Below are positions 46,405-58,030 of a stretch of DNA of 64,000 bases, one piece after another. The position numbers and the translations under genes are program-made. Numbering within the stretch: position 1 is the first letter of the stretch; each line of letters opens with the position of its first letter. Where the stretch lies: NCBI GenBank assembly GCA_022457065.1, contig JAJGBQ010000003.1, forward strand, positions 868,001 to 932,000, given 5' to 3'. This DNA is from Curvularia sp. ZM96 (taxonomy: Eukaryota > Ascomycota > Dothideomycetes > Pleosporales > Pleosporaceae). Below the pieces are notes generated by a model that was given only the letters and a program-made list of their open reading frames with translations, was not told the DNA's origin and did no database searches.

Positions 46405-47319
46405 ACTTTTCTTTCAATACTTCATTGGAGCTCCTCTCTCCTTTCTTGTTTTTCACTTTCCTGATACAAATCTATGTATACCCATACTCAAATCTCGTGG
46501 TCGTGCCTGCCCAACACAAGGTTCCACCCAAGAGTCTAGTATATGTATATATATACATGAAAAAAAGAAGTACGGCGTGTGGTGCAATTCTCTCGGGGCG
46601 CTTTCTTTCGGGCTCTTTCTTTCTATCAAGGTGCATGGGAGAGGGGTTATCGGGTGTATGCGGCGAGAGTAATCTGTCTTCTTCTTCTTCTTTTCCTTGA
46701 TTTTTCAATGGTGGGGAAGGGGGGTGAAATGTATATATCGTGCGCGTGGTATGTAGATGAATGGCTTGTTCTCACTCAGGGCCTTTCTGTGTATGTGACT
46801 ATGTTTGTCCAGGCCATCAGATCTTGTTGAAGAGAATGAGAAATCACGATACGAGCTCGTAAGACACTACGTATTGCACAGTGGCCATGACATTTCAGAG
46901 CACCCTTCCTTCCTTCCTTATTCAGCACCCCTCACAAGAGGCTCTACACTGTCACCAACTTCAACCTCGAAAACCAAGAGACGACAAATTTTACAACTAT
47001 CATTGTCATTGCCAACCTCACCCCTTTGAGGGTAGTCGGTCTTTACATCTCTATCTAAGTGTTAAAAAAGCTTGCCCTGATCATGGAAATGCCTGAAAAA
47101 AAACACAGAGAACAAGAAAAATCGCCTAAGATGGATGAGAGACACAAGACTCCTCATGCAAAAAAGGCCCTTTTTTCCCTTTCCGACAGATAGAAGAAAC
47201 CCAGGCGCCGAGCTAAATGCTTTCCACCACTTTTATCGTTTGCCTTGCTATGAAAAAAAAAAGAAGATGCTACAAAAGCGGACCAATGAAGAAAAGAAGA
47301 TTCCCTCCCAAGATTAAAT
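46405..47319. other. Convergent 3' region, SAS4-domain gene / RRN3
   Basis: 915 bp, with simple sequence (tatatatata near 46545, TTC repeats near 46678-46695) and A-runs. Short overlapping frames only; no gene called. Confidence 0.5.
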
Positions 47320-49395
47320 TCAATAACTCGCCTCTGTACTGCCGTCGTCAAGGTCATCAGGATTTGCTCGGTCGTCTTCGTCACCAGAGCTCTCTGCTTC
47401 GCCCTGGTCGTCATCAGGATCGGATGTACTGTCATCGTCACCGTCGTCGCCATCGTCGTCTTCATCTTCATCCTCGTCGTCTTCGTCCTCATCCTCGTCA
47501 TCATCGTCTTTTTCCACCGGCATACCGGGAACAGGTCTCCACTGCACGTAATCTTGCTCGACCCATCGTTTACTCCGCGGCAGGACATAGGGATCAAATG
47601 GAAAGTAGGCGTCCATTAAAAAGGCCTCCTCGCCCTTCTTGCCGGTCAGGGCAGTCTCTCGCCCGCCAATGCCGTTGAGATAGCCACTGGCGAGACTGCG
47701 CGACAGTCGCACCCGCTTGTTGGTTTCGACCAATGTGTCTACGTAGGTGAAGCGGAGGTACTTGGCAATGCGACCAAACTGCTTGACGATTTCGGGTGCG
47801 CATATCCGGAGCGGGTTGAGCTTGCAGAAGATGTTGCGCCGTACAATCTCGAGTGTCGAGCGATGCCACTCAAAGTCGCCCTCGTGATACATGATGTCTG
47901 CGTCGGTGGGTAGAGAGCCATCCGGTGTCACAATCAGGTCGCGCCATCGGAAGCAAAAGGCGTAGAGCAGCGCTTGTGCAATGGCGTAGTACGTGCCATA
48001 GCGACGCAAGTCAGGCCCCGTGCACTTGGGTTCGTGCAACATGCGTAAACGCTCGAGCTGCGAGCACAGCAGGTCAAAGACATTGCGCACGACAAACCCG
48101 GGAACGTGTGCGCCACGGGCAATGTACGAGGCCAGATAGGCGCAGGCTGATGCGCGGAGCAGTGGGGGGCGGTTCGAGTCAATGGCAAGATGCGAGCATG
48201 TATCGACAAAGCGTTCCATGAAATCAGTCGACAGCTGGCTGAAGTGGAAGAGGATGAACTGTGTGTGCCGTGACCGGTAGGTGGGGATGATGATGGATTG
48301 GAATTGGGCAATGAGAGACTGATAGGTGCGGTCCATTTCCAACAGATCGCCCTTCTCGAAGATGGAGTCGTAGTAGGCAAACTGAACGTCCATGACTGTG
48401 TCGAGCTTGAGCATAGTCTCCTTGATGTCCTTGAGTCGCTGCTCTTCTGGGTCCAGACTGTCCTCGCTCGAGACGGAGCCATCGTCGCTCATGTTGTCAT
48501 CGTCCTCCTCGTTGTGGATGGCGTCGCCCACCAGCCGCTCCTCGAGGTCGTCGTCCATGTCTTCCATGTCCATTTGCATTTGCGCATCAATCTTGCAGAG
48601 CTTGTCTGTTACCAGCGCGAGAATCTCGCCCCGGATCTCTGGCACGTACTCGGTGACCTTGAAGATGTTTCGGATGTACTCGACGTGCGTCCTGGCGCTG
48701 TCGCTGGAGAAAGGAAAGGTGCTGGCAATGATGGGAGAGAGGTAAGAGCTAGCCATGGGGGCATATCGAAGGATCAAGATGAGAGTCTCGTGGATTCGTG
48801 CCTGTAGGCGCACGCGTTCTACTGGAGGGTCGTCATATTGCCGAGCGTGCACCGACGGCGGGCTGAGAAACATATCGACCAGCATCTGCAGCACAGTCGA
48901 CATGAAGCCAGACTGTACTGAGAGCAGGGAGCGCAGGAAGTGGCGATACGAGCGCAAGAAGTCTTCATTGCGGGCAGCCCAGCTACAGTCAATGACGGCA
49001 TGGACCAGGCCTTTGCAGTTGTGGTCGAGTTGTGGCGTGTGGTTGGTAAGGGCAACGAGGTATTTTTGAAGAAGTCGTGAAGAAGGTGCATTGGCCGACG
49101 TGGGGGCCTCGTTGAAGAGGGCTTTGATTGCATCGTATGCCGCCTTCTCACCCGCGGCGTGTCTCTCTATGGCTCGGCGCACCTCCTCGCGCACCAACTC
49201 TGCGCTCTTTTCATTGTGGTCGCTCAGTATCCGCACGTCGACATCGGGGTCAAAGGTGACCCTGCGCTTCTTCAGCTGGCCCGGGGCCGTATTCTCCGCG
49301 TCGGACGAGTGTTCGATTTGTTTGCGTTTGAGGCTGCCAGCCGTGCTCGGGGCGACAGGGCGCGGCGATGGGATGTTCGTGGCAAGAGAGACCAT
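47320..49395 (-). CDS. rrn3: RNA polymerase I-specific initiation factor RRN3
   Basis: A single exon of 691 aa. The frame begins at 49407 with TTG; the ATG is at 49395 (MVSLATNIPSPRPVAPS). A basic stretch (GQLKKRRVTFDPDVDVRI) resembles a nuclear localisation signal. The helical HEAT-like body includes LLQKYLVALTNHTPQLDHNC, SSYLSPIIASTFPF and FAYYDSIFEKGDLLEMDRTY, and the central acidic loop (DMEDMDDDLEERLVGDAIHN) matches the family. Then LRASACAYLASYIARGAHVP and SKRWVEQDYVQWRPVPGM follow. The C-terminal 50 residues are almost all Asp/Glu, encoded by GAY-rich repeats. RRN3 (TIF-IA) binds RNA polymerase I and recruits it to rDNA promoters in the nucleolus. The length fits fungal RRN3. Confidence 0.93.
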   Translation of the reverse strand: MVSLATNIPSPRPVAPSTAGSLKRKQIEHSSDAENTAPGQLKKRRVTFDPDVDVRILSDHNEKSAELVREEVRRAIERHAAGEKAAYDAIKALFNEAPTSANAPSSRLLQKYLVALTNHTPQLDHNCKGLVHAVIDCSWAARNEDFLRSYRHFLRSLLSVQSGFMSTVLQMLVDMFLSPPSVHARQYDDPPVERVRLQARIHETLILILRYAPMASSYLSPIIASTFPFSSDSARTHVEYIRNIFKVTEYVPEIRGEILALVTDKLCKIDAQMQMDMEDMDDDLEERLVGDAIHNEEDDDNMSDDGSVSSEDSLDPEEQRLKDIKETMLKLDTVMDVQFAYYDSIFEKGDLLEMDRTYQSLIAQFQSIIIPTYRSRHTQFILFHFSQLSTDFMERFVDTCSHLAIDSNRPPLLRASACAYLASYIARGAHVPGFVVRNVFDLLCSQLERLRMLHEPKCTGPDLRRYGTYYAIAQALLYAFCFRWRDLIVTPDGSLPTDADIMYHEGDFEWHRSTLEIVRRNIFCKLNPLRICAPEIVKQFGRIAKYLRFTYVDTLVETNKRVRLSRSLASGYLNGIGGRETALTGKKGEEAFLMDAYFPFDPYVLPRSKRWVEQDYVQWRPVPGMPVEKDDDDEDEDEDDEDEDEDDDGDDGDDDSTSDPDDDQGEAESSGDEDDRANPDDLDDGSTEASY

Positions 49396-49616
49396 GGCGG
49401 ATAGCAAGCGTTTGGCGCAGACTTTTACATTGGATCAGACGATTAGATAGGCAGCGAGAGTATGGTCACCCGTGGGCCAGCAAAAAAGGACAGCGGAGGG
49501 GCGGGGGTGAATGCACGCGACTGTGCGGTTAGGCTCCGAGAGAATTTCAGCGGGTCAATTACATAAGCACGGACACGCCCGCCACAGTTTGCTACGCTAA
49601 TGCTGTCTATCAAGAA

Positions 49617-50370
49617 TTACATCTCGCCGCATTGTGCAATGACGATATCCTGCATAGGCTTTCCGTCGGTGCTGGAGAGGGTGCGCGTGTTCTCGATCTT
49701 GGTGACTACGTCCATGCCTTCAACCACGTTGCCAAACACCACGTGCTTTCCATTGAGATGCGGCGTGCCGTTCTTGGCGGTGATGATGAAGAACTGGCAG
49801 CCATTGGTATTGGGGCCGCTGTTCTTTTTGCTTGTTAGCGTTGCACGGCGTGAGCAGAACGGAGATGCAACTTACTGCCATGGACAGCAGGCCCGGCTTG
49901 TCGTGGGTTAGAGTGAAGTTCTCATCGGCAAACTTTTCTGTGCCCCAGATGGTCCTGGAGCCGGTCCCGTTGCCGTTGATGAAGTCTCCGCCCTGGATCA
50001 TGAATCCTTTAATCTGAGGTGGGTTTAGTGTCTTTGGCAGCATGAACGCCCTTTGCAGCCGGGCAGCATGAAACGTACGACACGGTGGAACTTGCAGCCC
50101 TTGTAGCCCTGGGGCTGTCCGCGACTGTTCTTGGTCTCGCCGGTGCAGAACTGGCGAAAGTTCTCGGCCGTCTTTGGGACGACGTCTTTGAACAGTTCCA
50201 TCTTGATCCTGCCCAGGCTCTCGCCTGATTGGTTCTGTCAGTCGGCGTCGGGGTGCGGGGCGGCCATGCTAGCCAAACAGGGCCGACCAGGAGGGAAAGG
50301 TGCAGGCATACACACCTCCGAGGGTGATGTCGAAGAAGACGACGGGGTTGGGCTCGGTAGGGGCGGCCAT
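49617..50370 (-). CDS. Cyclophilin-type peptidyl-prolyl cis-trans isomerase, PPIH-like
   Basis: Four exons (50370-50316, 50224-50079, 50013-49876, 49823-49617) give 181 aa, the usual PPIH length. The start MAAPTEPNPVVFFDITLG is that of PPIH/cyp3-type cyclophilins. The cyclophilin fold and catalytic residues are visible: FRQFCTGETKNSRGQPQGYK, KFHRVIKGFMIQGGDF (the conserved Arg and Phe), NSGPNTNGCQFFITAKNGTP and LNGKHVVFGNVVEGMDVV. The protein isomerises Xaa-Pro bonds. PPIH members bind the U4/U6-U5 tri-snRNP (Prp4-Prp3) in the nucleus. The insert GETKNSRGQPQGYKGCKFHR also fits PPIH. The RING gene lies divergently upstream. Confidence 0.93.
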
Positions 50371-51367
50371 GTCGGTGGCGGTGCAGTTTGCTGGAGCAAG
50401 CAGAAAAGAGAGCTTGGTCTGCCGTATAGTGTGAAATGGCGTGTGGACGGGTCGTGCAGCGCCTGGGGGAGGCGATTCTCGCGCCCTCTAGCGCTGGGGA
50501 AGGCTCCACCTAAGGCGCAGGGATGCCGGCCTGGCTACGCAATCTTTGGGCCGTCTGCGTGCGATGCGCTGCTCGAGCGCCGGCGCAGTGCTGATCCATG
50601 GCCACGTCTGTGTGTGTGAATACATATCGATGTGCGCAGCGTGCATCGCGGTGTCAGCCACGTCTTGTATTGGGCATGGCACCTGCATGCGATATTAACG
50701 CAGGGTTTGGGGGGCGCATTCGCATTTGCGTTTGCATTGCCTGGCCCCCAGTGCCTGCAATAAGGGCGCATCCCGCGAACCACATCCAAACATACGCACC
50801 ACGACGACGACCGGCCGACTCGTCGCAGCGTACGTGCCGTTTGTCGCAGCCAGGGCAGAGCCGAGTGGCAGACTTGCCGTGTGCGTTACGATAAAGGCGC
50901 CGGGACTCGTGTTGCCCGGCATCCTTGGCAGCTGCCATCTGCACTAGCGACGTCTCTGCGGCCTTTATCCGCCATAAGCCTTGGACCTCCTCCCGCCCAA
51001 AAGCCCGTCGCCGTCCACTCTGCCCGCTCCCCAGCCCCAGCCTCAACATCGCTCCACCATCGACGCGCGACCACCCCCCGCCGCCCGCATCGCATGGCCG
51101 CCTACGCTCGCCGCTCCATTCACCGCTAGCCATTGTGGCAACCCGCTTTCACTGCTCCCGTTGCGCTGCCTCGTCTCGAAGCCAACTCTGCTCCCTCGCC
51201 ACAGCGCACAGTCGTTGCCGTCACCACCCCACGCGACCTGGACGTACTACACCCTACGCTTCACCCTCCAGTCGAGCCCTTTCCACGCCTGCTTGATCCG
51301 CTGTCCCGGCATCCACGCGGCCCTACACACCCACCTATGCGACACTGATCCCCCGGCGTAATCCACC
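50371..51367. other. Divergent upstream region, cyclophilin / RING ligase
   Basis: About 1 kb. From 50940 to 51367 the plus strand is very rich in C and CT runs, as in fungal leader sequences, and all three frames are open for long stretches; no frame has recognisable motifs. No TATA box was clear. Confidence 0.5.
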
Positions 51368-52682
51368 ATGTCCTCGACTACAGTCCTCTCCAGTCAGCCT
51401 AGCCCGACCCGGGCCCCCACCGACAACAACGACAATAGCAGCAACAACGGTCCTACCAGTTCGCCCCTGCTTTTCTTTGTTGCCCTAGGTTTTGGTGTTG
51501 TTTTCACAAATCTATGGTAGGCGCCCTCCACTGACAGGTTCCATGGTTGACCCTGCTGACATGCGCATCAGGATCATTGTCGGCGTCAAGTACTGCTTCC
51601 GCTACAATCGTCGCCGCGCTGCCCAAAATGCTGCCAACACGGAGATTGACATGGCCAACATGCCCCGTCCTCACCGGAGGAGGAGGGAGAAGAAGCTCAT
51701 GACCATGGACGAAGTCAACGAACGTTTCCCACTAACCAAGTACAAGCAATGGAAGTCAAGCCGCGAGACCGAGGGACTGCCATCCAACGGCGGCATTGCG
51801 ACTGCACCCCAGAGTAGAGCGCCGAGCATCAAGGACGTCGAGGCTACCACCACGGTCCAAGGTGAAGGCCCAGGACCTCAAACTGACACTGCACTGGCCA
51901 TGGCTCGCCACCATCATGCTTCGAAAAACTCGACTTCGCAGGAAACAATGACTCCGAGATCGAGCGTTGAAAGCACCAAAGGTGAGAAAGACAATGCCGC
52001 CACACCAAAGGGTAAGGAGAGCCACGAGCACAGTGCTGCACCCCAAGCAAACGTCTGCGAACGTGAAGACGACTCGGATGACGACGATGATGACCCAATT
52101 CGCACGGCTACTGCACCGGAAATGCTTTCTGAGCCTGGCGACACGTGTGCCATCTGTATCGATCTCCTCGAGGACGATGAGGACGTGCGGGGGCTGACTT
52201 GTGGTCACGCATTCCACGCCAGCTGTGTCGACCCCTGGTTGACAAGTCGCCGCGCATGCTGCCCGCTCTGCAAGGCTGACTACTACGTTCCCAAACCACG
52301 CCCAGAAGGCGAAGTCGACCCTGCCACTGGCCGCCGTTCAGCTACGACTCCCAGATCACCGCCACAAGCGGTCTGGACCTCGTCCAATCCCTTTTCTCGC
52401 TCTCGTGTTCTTATCATCAGTTCAGATCCCCACCAACAGGCGGGTTCGGATCATTTTGGACGCTTAGGTCGTCACAGCCGGCGCAGTCATCCCACATCAC
52501 CACAAGAGACAGCCCAAACAGGGCAAAACTCCAGCTGGCTATCACGAGTAGCACCCAGCCAGCCACATACCCCCATGTTTTCGCGCTGGTTCACTCGCAA
52601 CAGGGGTGATGCCAACAGTGTAAATACTCCCACAGCTACACAGCAACCTACACCAGGTCAGCTGGAGGCCGGCGCTCGGTAG
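51368..52682 (+). CDS. Membrane-anchored RING-H2 E3 ubiquitin ligase
   Basis: Two exons (51368-51516, 51572-52682; intron 55 nt) give 419 aa. The start at 51368 has strong context (ccaccATGTCC). Residues 1-30 are a Ser/Asn-rich lumenal or external leader, followed by one membrane helix (SPLLFFVALGFGVVFTNLW, then IIVGVKYCF) and a basic stop-transfer segment (RYNRRRA). A conserved linker (KKLMTMDEVNERFPLTKYKQ) precedes a disordered acidic stretch and the RING-H2 finger from C242: CAICIDLLEDDEDVRGL, TCGHAFHASCVDPWL and CCPLC, giving the C3H2C3 pattern. The tail is Ser/Pro-rich. It resembles single-pass RING proteins of the PA-TM-RING/ATL type without a PA domain. It likely ubiquitinates membrane proteins in the endomembrane system. 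Confidence 0.87.
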
Positions 52683-53594
52683 TCGCCATTGCTGCGCTTC
52701 CCAATAAGCATCTGTTTTCAGCCCTGTTTCTTCTTTCTCACGTCCCTTAACGAATACGCCATACCCTCGAATCTTTTTGTGCGCCATGGCTTTTTTGTCC
52801 TCGCACCAGCTAGCAGTCTTCACCGTCCTCCACCCGCCACCCCACTCCTCCAATGCCGCCATATTTTCCCCTCATCCCAGCGATTGAGCAAGCGAGCATG
52901 TCTCTCCCCCCATGTATGCGGTGTTTTACTTTTACTGCATAGTAGTCTTAGTATCTATTGCGCACACAGCATCTCGGCGGCTTCTGTCTCGTTTGATATC
53001 ATTCATCATTGGAAGTCTTTCAGTCGGTAATAAGACGAAAAATTCCCACAAAGGGCTGATATGAGTCAGCGCCTCTTTCTCTCTGTACCTACCATTGTTT
53101 TCTGTTGGTGGAGCAAACACGCTACATATACACTGTACATGGAGCCACAATGGGCCAATGTAGTATATGTATATACACATAACACACACAAACATATAGC
53201 TATGTAGGACACTAGGGAATCAATTGCGGGACTATGTTTTTTTTTTGACAGATTTTGGGTTTTCTTCCTATTGTGGCGTAGTAGCAGCTTGAAATGGAAA
53301 GGAATGGGGGAAACCATCAATATCAAGGATTCATCTTTTTATTTTAGACGAAAACAATACTTCAATGGTATAGTACTATCCCACGTATTCATGGATGCCT
53401 CATTCCGCGATGCAGCAGTGGTTACCTTCGTAACCATTAGAAATCCAAAAATAGAAGTCCTCGCCATGGAGCCGCACTTTCCAAACGCCCTCATTCACCG
53501 CGGCTATCCATCGCCGTTTTTCCCGTGTGAAGAAGAAAAGATAACTAAAAGACCAAAATACGCCTGTCCATTCAACGCTTCCAGAAGACGACAA
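52683..53594. other. Convergent 3' region, RING ligase / kinase
   Basis: 912 bp. AT-rich from 53090, with a T-run at 53237-53246 and TATA-like microsatellites (about 53165-53180). No convincing frame. Confidence 0.5.
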
Positions 53595-56500
53595 TCATAT
53601 CTCCTTCAGCCTCACGGTATTATTCCTCGTTTCCTCATCCTCATCTTCGTCACCAGGTCCCCCAACATCCTGCAGCCGCATAGCCCGCAGTAAGTCGCGA
53701 CCCGCCCTTGTGCCATCTCTCAGCTCCATGGCGCTCTTCAGCAGCATGTCCTGCATTACGCGCGGATCCACGGCTATGCCCAGTAGCGCCTCGACGTCCG
53801 GGCCCCGTGGGATGGGAAAGTCGACCAGCGGCTTGCCGTTGGGCCCGACGCTCACCGTTGTGCTCTTGCGGTAGTTGCTTTGCTGCTGGTTCTGGTTTTC
53901 GTGGTCGAATTCCGAAGACGACGAGTATGGGTTGTATGTGTCGTCTGTATCAGAGTCGAGGTTGTATGTAGTTGACGTGAGCGATGTAGATGTCGAGTCG
54001 TTTCTGTGAGCAAGACGGAGCCCAATACTGCCATAGCCGCGCTGCGGTTGTGGAAGGTTCAATCGCTCAAACGCATCCCAGAGCTCGTCAACGTCCTCTT
54101 CTTCGAGCGACGTGTCCGTTGTTACGCTCATCGGAGGAGACTGGTCGTCGCTGCCGACACCATACGCCATGTTATGTGACCATCCATCCCAAATGACCTG
54201 CTGGGAACGTTGGTTGCTGCGGTGATACTGCCCTCCTCCAAAGTTGTTAGGCGCTGGCTTGGACTGCGCTTGCACCTGGCTGGCTGAACTTACACCCCGC
54301 AGATGCAGGGTCGGATGGTGTGGATCTTGGTTTGTTGGCTGGCCTTGTTCATCATATTGCTGCGGTGTCAATAAGCCTGGTACTGCGTGGTTGGGCTCAG
54401 ACTGTGATTTCATGTGGAACGACGCCCGATGGTTGTTCTGAGAGAGCTGGACTTGGTCCTCGAGGTTGAAAGGGTTTTCGCTCATGGGCTCGTTTCCTGC
54501 GGCATTTTTCTCAGAGCCTGGCGTCGACGGACGGTAATCTTGCACCATAGCCATATCCAGATCAATCATTGACGAACGAAGTGGCGAGCCAGGTGCAGAG
54601 CTGATCATTTCAGGATAGTCATCTATAGGCGCCAGTGCAGTGTTTTGAGCCTGTCGCAGGCTGGGACGATAGTTGGAGTTCGAGTTTGGTGACGAAGGAT
54701 CTTTCTTGTTTGGCCTGCTGAAGTGTGATTCCTGCGGGCTTCTCATGGGGAATGCAAAGTCTTGCGTTCTACGATTTTCGTCCATTTTGGGAAACGTCCA
54801 TTCCTTTGTTTCGCGCCGGCGAGATATGCGGTTTGACGCACGGTTCCTAGGAGCTTCATTGTTGGCTTCTGCCATTGCAGCATCGAATGTCCATTCCACT
54901 GTACGTCGATTTGGCTTCGGAGGCTGAGCTGGAAATGACCATTCCATTGTCTTCCGGTTAGGCTGCTCAGCAGGAAACGACCATTCCATTGTCTTTCGAT
55001 TTGGCTGTTCAGAAGGAAAAGACCACTCCATTGTCTTTCGATTCGGGTCTTCGTTCATGCTTGGGAACGTCCAGTCCTTTGTGGCTCGTTTAGTCATTTC
55101 GTCCTCTGCATTGAAGGCATCTCGCAGTTCTTCTTCTTCCAACTCCCGTAAGAGGCTCTTCATTCGGTTTGCTCGGATAGTTGGCACCTCACCGAGATCA
55201 ATATTCGGCATATCATCTGCCGATGGCATGGAAAAATCCAAGTCAATGACCGTCTCACGATTGGGTGCTCCGGGATTGAAGTCTCGCAAAACCAAGTCCG
55301 AGGGCGGCCGGCCATTGGGAGGATCTGGCGCGTCAACTGCACTGTACCGGTATGGCGTCGTGTTTGTGTCGAAAATCTTGTTAAGGCGTTTCTGCCCTCT
55401 AACGATGGACTCTTCCTTGAACCTAGCTTGCAATTGTTCGAAACGATCCATATCCTCCACGGGTGGTATGCTCATAGGCTGCCCCGTACCCCCGGCAAAG
55501 GGGTTATTAAACTGCGTGGCATGCTCTTGCTCGAACTCCTCTGAAGTGCTGAAAGACCAGTCATCATCGTCGTCGTCTTCGGTCTCTGGGGCCAGAGGAT
55601 CAGGTGCTTGTGCGCCGTATGGATTGAACAACGATTGGCGAGTGCCACCCTGCTGTTCCCAGACATAGTACTCTTCCACTAGCTTGACTAGTGACACGGT
55701 CGGGTACATTTTGGTGGTGTCGGCAAGATAAGGATGCGCCAAGATGTCATCCGGCTTAGGGCGATCTCGTGGCTCGGGCTTGAAGACGAAGGCAAGGAAA
55801 TCCTTCAGCTCTTGAGAGAAGCGGTCTCCTTCTAACACAGGAACACCCGCGTTTGGCAGATCGAAGTGCCCTATTTTGTGGTGCGGTGGGAAGCCGCAGG
55901 CCATCTCATACACGGTACAGCCATAGGCCCATATGTCGACTTCGCTGCCATAGGAAATCTCCTTCGGCTGGAGAAGACTGTGCGGATCGGCATCCTTTAC
56001 CCACTCTTTCTGAAGTTCAGGAGCCATCCAGAAGGGCGTACCGACGATAGTTGACCGCTTTGATCTCTCGGGCTCTAGTGTGTTGGAGACACCGAAATCA
56101 CATAGCTGCACCCGGCCGTCTTCGAGGATGAGAACGTTGTTGGCTGTGATTTGATCAGTAAATGTCGAGTGTTTCAAAGCGGATATACGCACACTTTAGA
56201 TCTCGATGCAGAACGCCCGCTTCGTGGATATATTTGAGACCGAGAGCTAGCTCACGAGCGATAGGTATTATGAACTTCTCAGCAAGTCCAGGACCTGGGT
56301 CTTTGCTCGTAGCAGTGGGTTTCATCAAGGTGTTGACGCTACCGCCGCTAGCATATTCGCTGATGATCCACAGCTCGTTGTGAACAGGTCTTGCTTCTTC
56401 AATGATGTTGACATAGGGTCTTGCTTTACTGTCTCTCAGCTGCTGCAAGATGTCGATTTCTTTTAGGGTATCCTGAAGGTTTTTATGAGTCATTTCTTCG

Positions 56501-57404
56501 TAATCAACCTTGTCGATTTCGATAATCTTGATAGCTACAAGGGCGCCAGTATTGCGACTCTTTCTTGGCAACGTTAGCACACGTTTTCGATATCACAACG
56601 GTATACCCACCCTTTATACACACGACCATACGCGCCTTTGCCGATGAGCTCATAGAAGTCATAGGGAGGAGGCTCCTCCCCACTTCGCTTTGCTCTCTCA
56701 GCAACCAGAGTTTCCATGTCTCTAGCTTGTTGCATGGCGCGTCCCTTGGTGCCGCCCATATTGGGCGGTTGCAGTCTTACTGGCTCCATTGCTTTTAGAT
56801 GTCCGTATGAATTGTCGTGTGCTAGGGACCTGATTGCGCAATCCTCGTGAGGCTCGTAAGGTGATTCCGCTATGCGCTCCAACGGACCTTCGACCAATGT
56901 ACTCTCGAAACTCGCGGCAACGGGCAGCAGCGGTGGCGGGCGATCAGATAGTGAGCCACGTCTACAGAGAGAGGTGCAGCTGGTAGGATCCGAGGTAGAG
57001 TGCAAGTGCCTTGATGTAGACGCGAAGCAAAGTGGTCGGAAAGGGCCTGGATTGGAGTGCGCGGCAGGTCTGTTTGGTAGTGGTGGCGACGGAAGGACGG
57101 TAGCGATGGAGGACTTCGGCGTGGGCGGACACAATGGACTTCTTAGATCTAATATCGGGGCAGATATCTCACTTTTGTCGATGGAAGGCGGACGTGAGGA
57201 GCTCGAGGAGTATGAAGATGAGTATCTTCGGCCTTTGAGTGAGTCGGTTAGTTTGAGGAATGAGAAGAAGCGGTCTGAGCGAGTCTTGGAAGTGGGCGTC
57301 TCCTTTCCTGGCGATCGGGGCGGGGTGACATCGCCCATTGGGATGAGGTGGTCCCCCTCGCTGACCGATCGCTTGAGCTTGACAATGGCTGCGCGGTCCA
57401 ACAT
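53595..57404 (-). CDS. Ste20/GCK-family serine/threonine kinase with long N-terminal extension and C-terminal repeats
   Basis: Three exons (57404-56611, 56563-56193, 56143-53595) give 1237 aa. Introns are 47 and 49 nt and fall inside the kinase domain. Residues 1-250 are Ser/Pro-rich and disordered. The kinase domain spans about 250-528: glycine loop IGKGAYGRVYKG, lysine K277 (VAIKII), HRDLKSNNVLI (D386), DFG at 404-406, and GTPFWMAPE, which is typical of Ste20 kinases. A small insert (LQKEWVKDADPHSLL) follows APE. The C-terminal 700 residues are low-complexity, with three near-identical 14-residue repeats and several degenerate ones (about 743-855; motif RKTMEWSFP). Such kinases act in polarity, MOR/RAM, septation or MAPK signalling; I cannot name the orthologue. 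The long N-terminus is unusual for a GCK, where the kinase domain is usually first. Confidence 0.85.
54895..55060 (-). repeat. Coding 42-bp tandem repeats in the kinase tail
   Basis: Three copies of a 42-bp unit (starts at about 54937, 54979 and 55021), each encoding PNRKTMEWSFP plus SEQ, AEQ or AQP. Degenerate copies flank them (DWTFPS near 55065; EWTFDAAM near 54890; EWTFPKM near 54795; DFAFPM near 54755). Confidence 0.9.
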
Positions 57405-58030
57405 GGTTGCGCGGGTGGAGGTGCTGGCATGTTGGGACTGAAGGATGGACGAAAATCACACTCACAGGTTTGTTATGGTGTTGGCGGTATGCTACCAGAG
57501 GTGAATGCCGTTCATGGCAGGCAGGTCGCGTGCGGTGAAGGTGAGGGTGGCCGTGGCCGTGGGCGTTCGTTTACATTCACACCTCCGCGCTGCGGGGCGT
57601 GGACAGGCTCAACAACGAGGCGCGATTACAACAAGAGGTAGCGGGATCAAGGAAGAGAGGAGGGAAGGTTACGAAACGAAGAGGTGCTTTTCTGCAAAAG
57701 GATGCGATGGCGACGCCATCTGTCAGATGTGCGAGACTCCAAGTGCGGAACATTCGAAACATGGATCCAGGGTCTCGACCGCTGATCGCGCTAAGGCAAC
57801 CTTAATCCAGCTGGGGCAAGCGCCCCCCGCCTCTCCGACCTGACATCATCTGCGCCACAGGTGCGCGGCCATCGAACGCTGATCTGCCAACTTTCGGCGC
57901 ACTTTGCGACAGATACAACATGTCCTCTGATAACCTTTTGCTATATCTCCTATCTCCCTTAGCACCTGACTAGACTTCAGTGAATCCATTACATCAAGAT
58001 AGTTTCAAAAAGCCCCAAGTCGACTCCACC
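57405..58030. other. Divergent upstream region, kinase / Lys-Pro-rich protein
   Basis: 626 bp. Short frames only (57505-57843 and others). CT-rich leader just upstream of the 58031 start. Confidence 0.5.

Noticed and set aside
48298..48807. 169-codon plus-strand frame
   Set aside because: Antisense to RRN3; Val/Leu/His-rich shadow of its Asp/Glu-rich coding strand.
50925..51361. Open frames of 70-126 codons before the RING gene
   Set aside because: All plus frames are open because the leader is C-rich; the RING gene's own start at 51368 is well supported.
54673..57441. Several plus-strand frames of 84-203 codons
   Set aside because: Antisense shadows of the Ser-rich kinase coding sequence.
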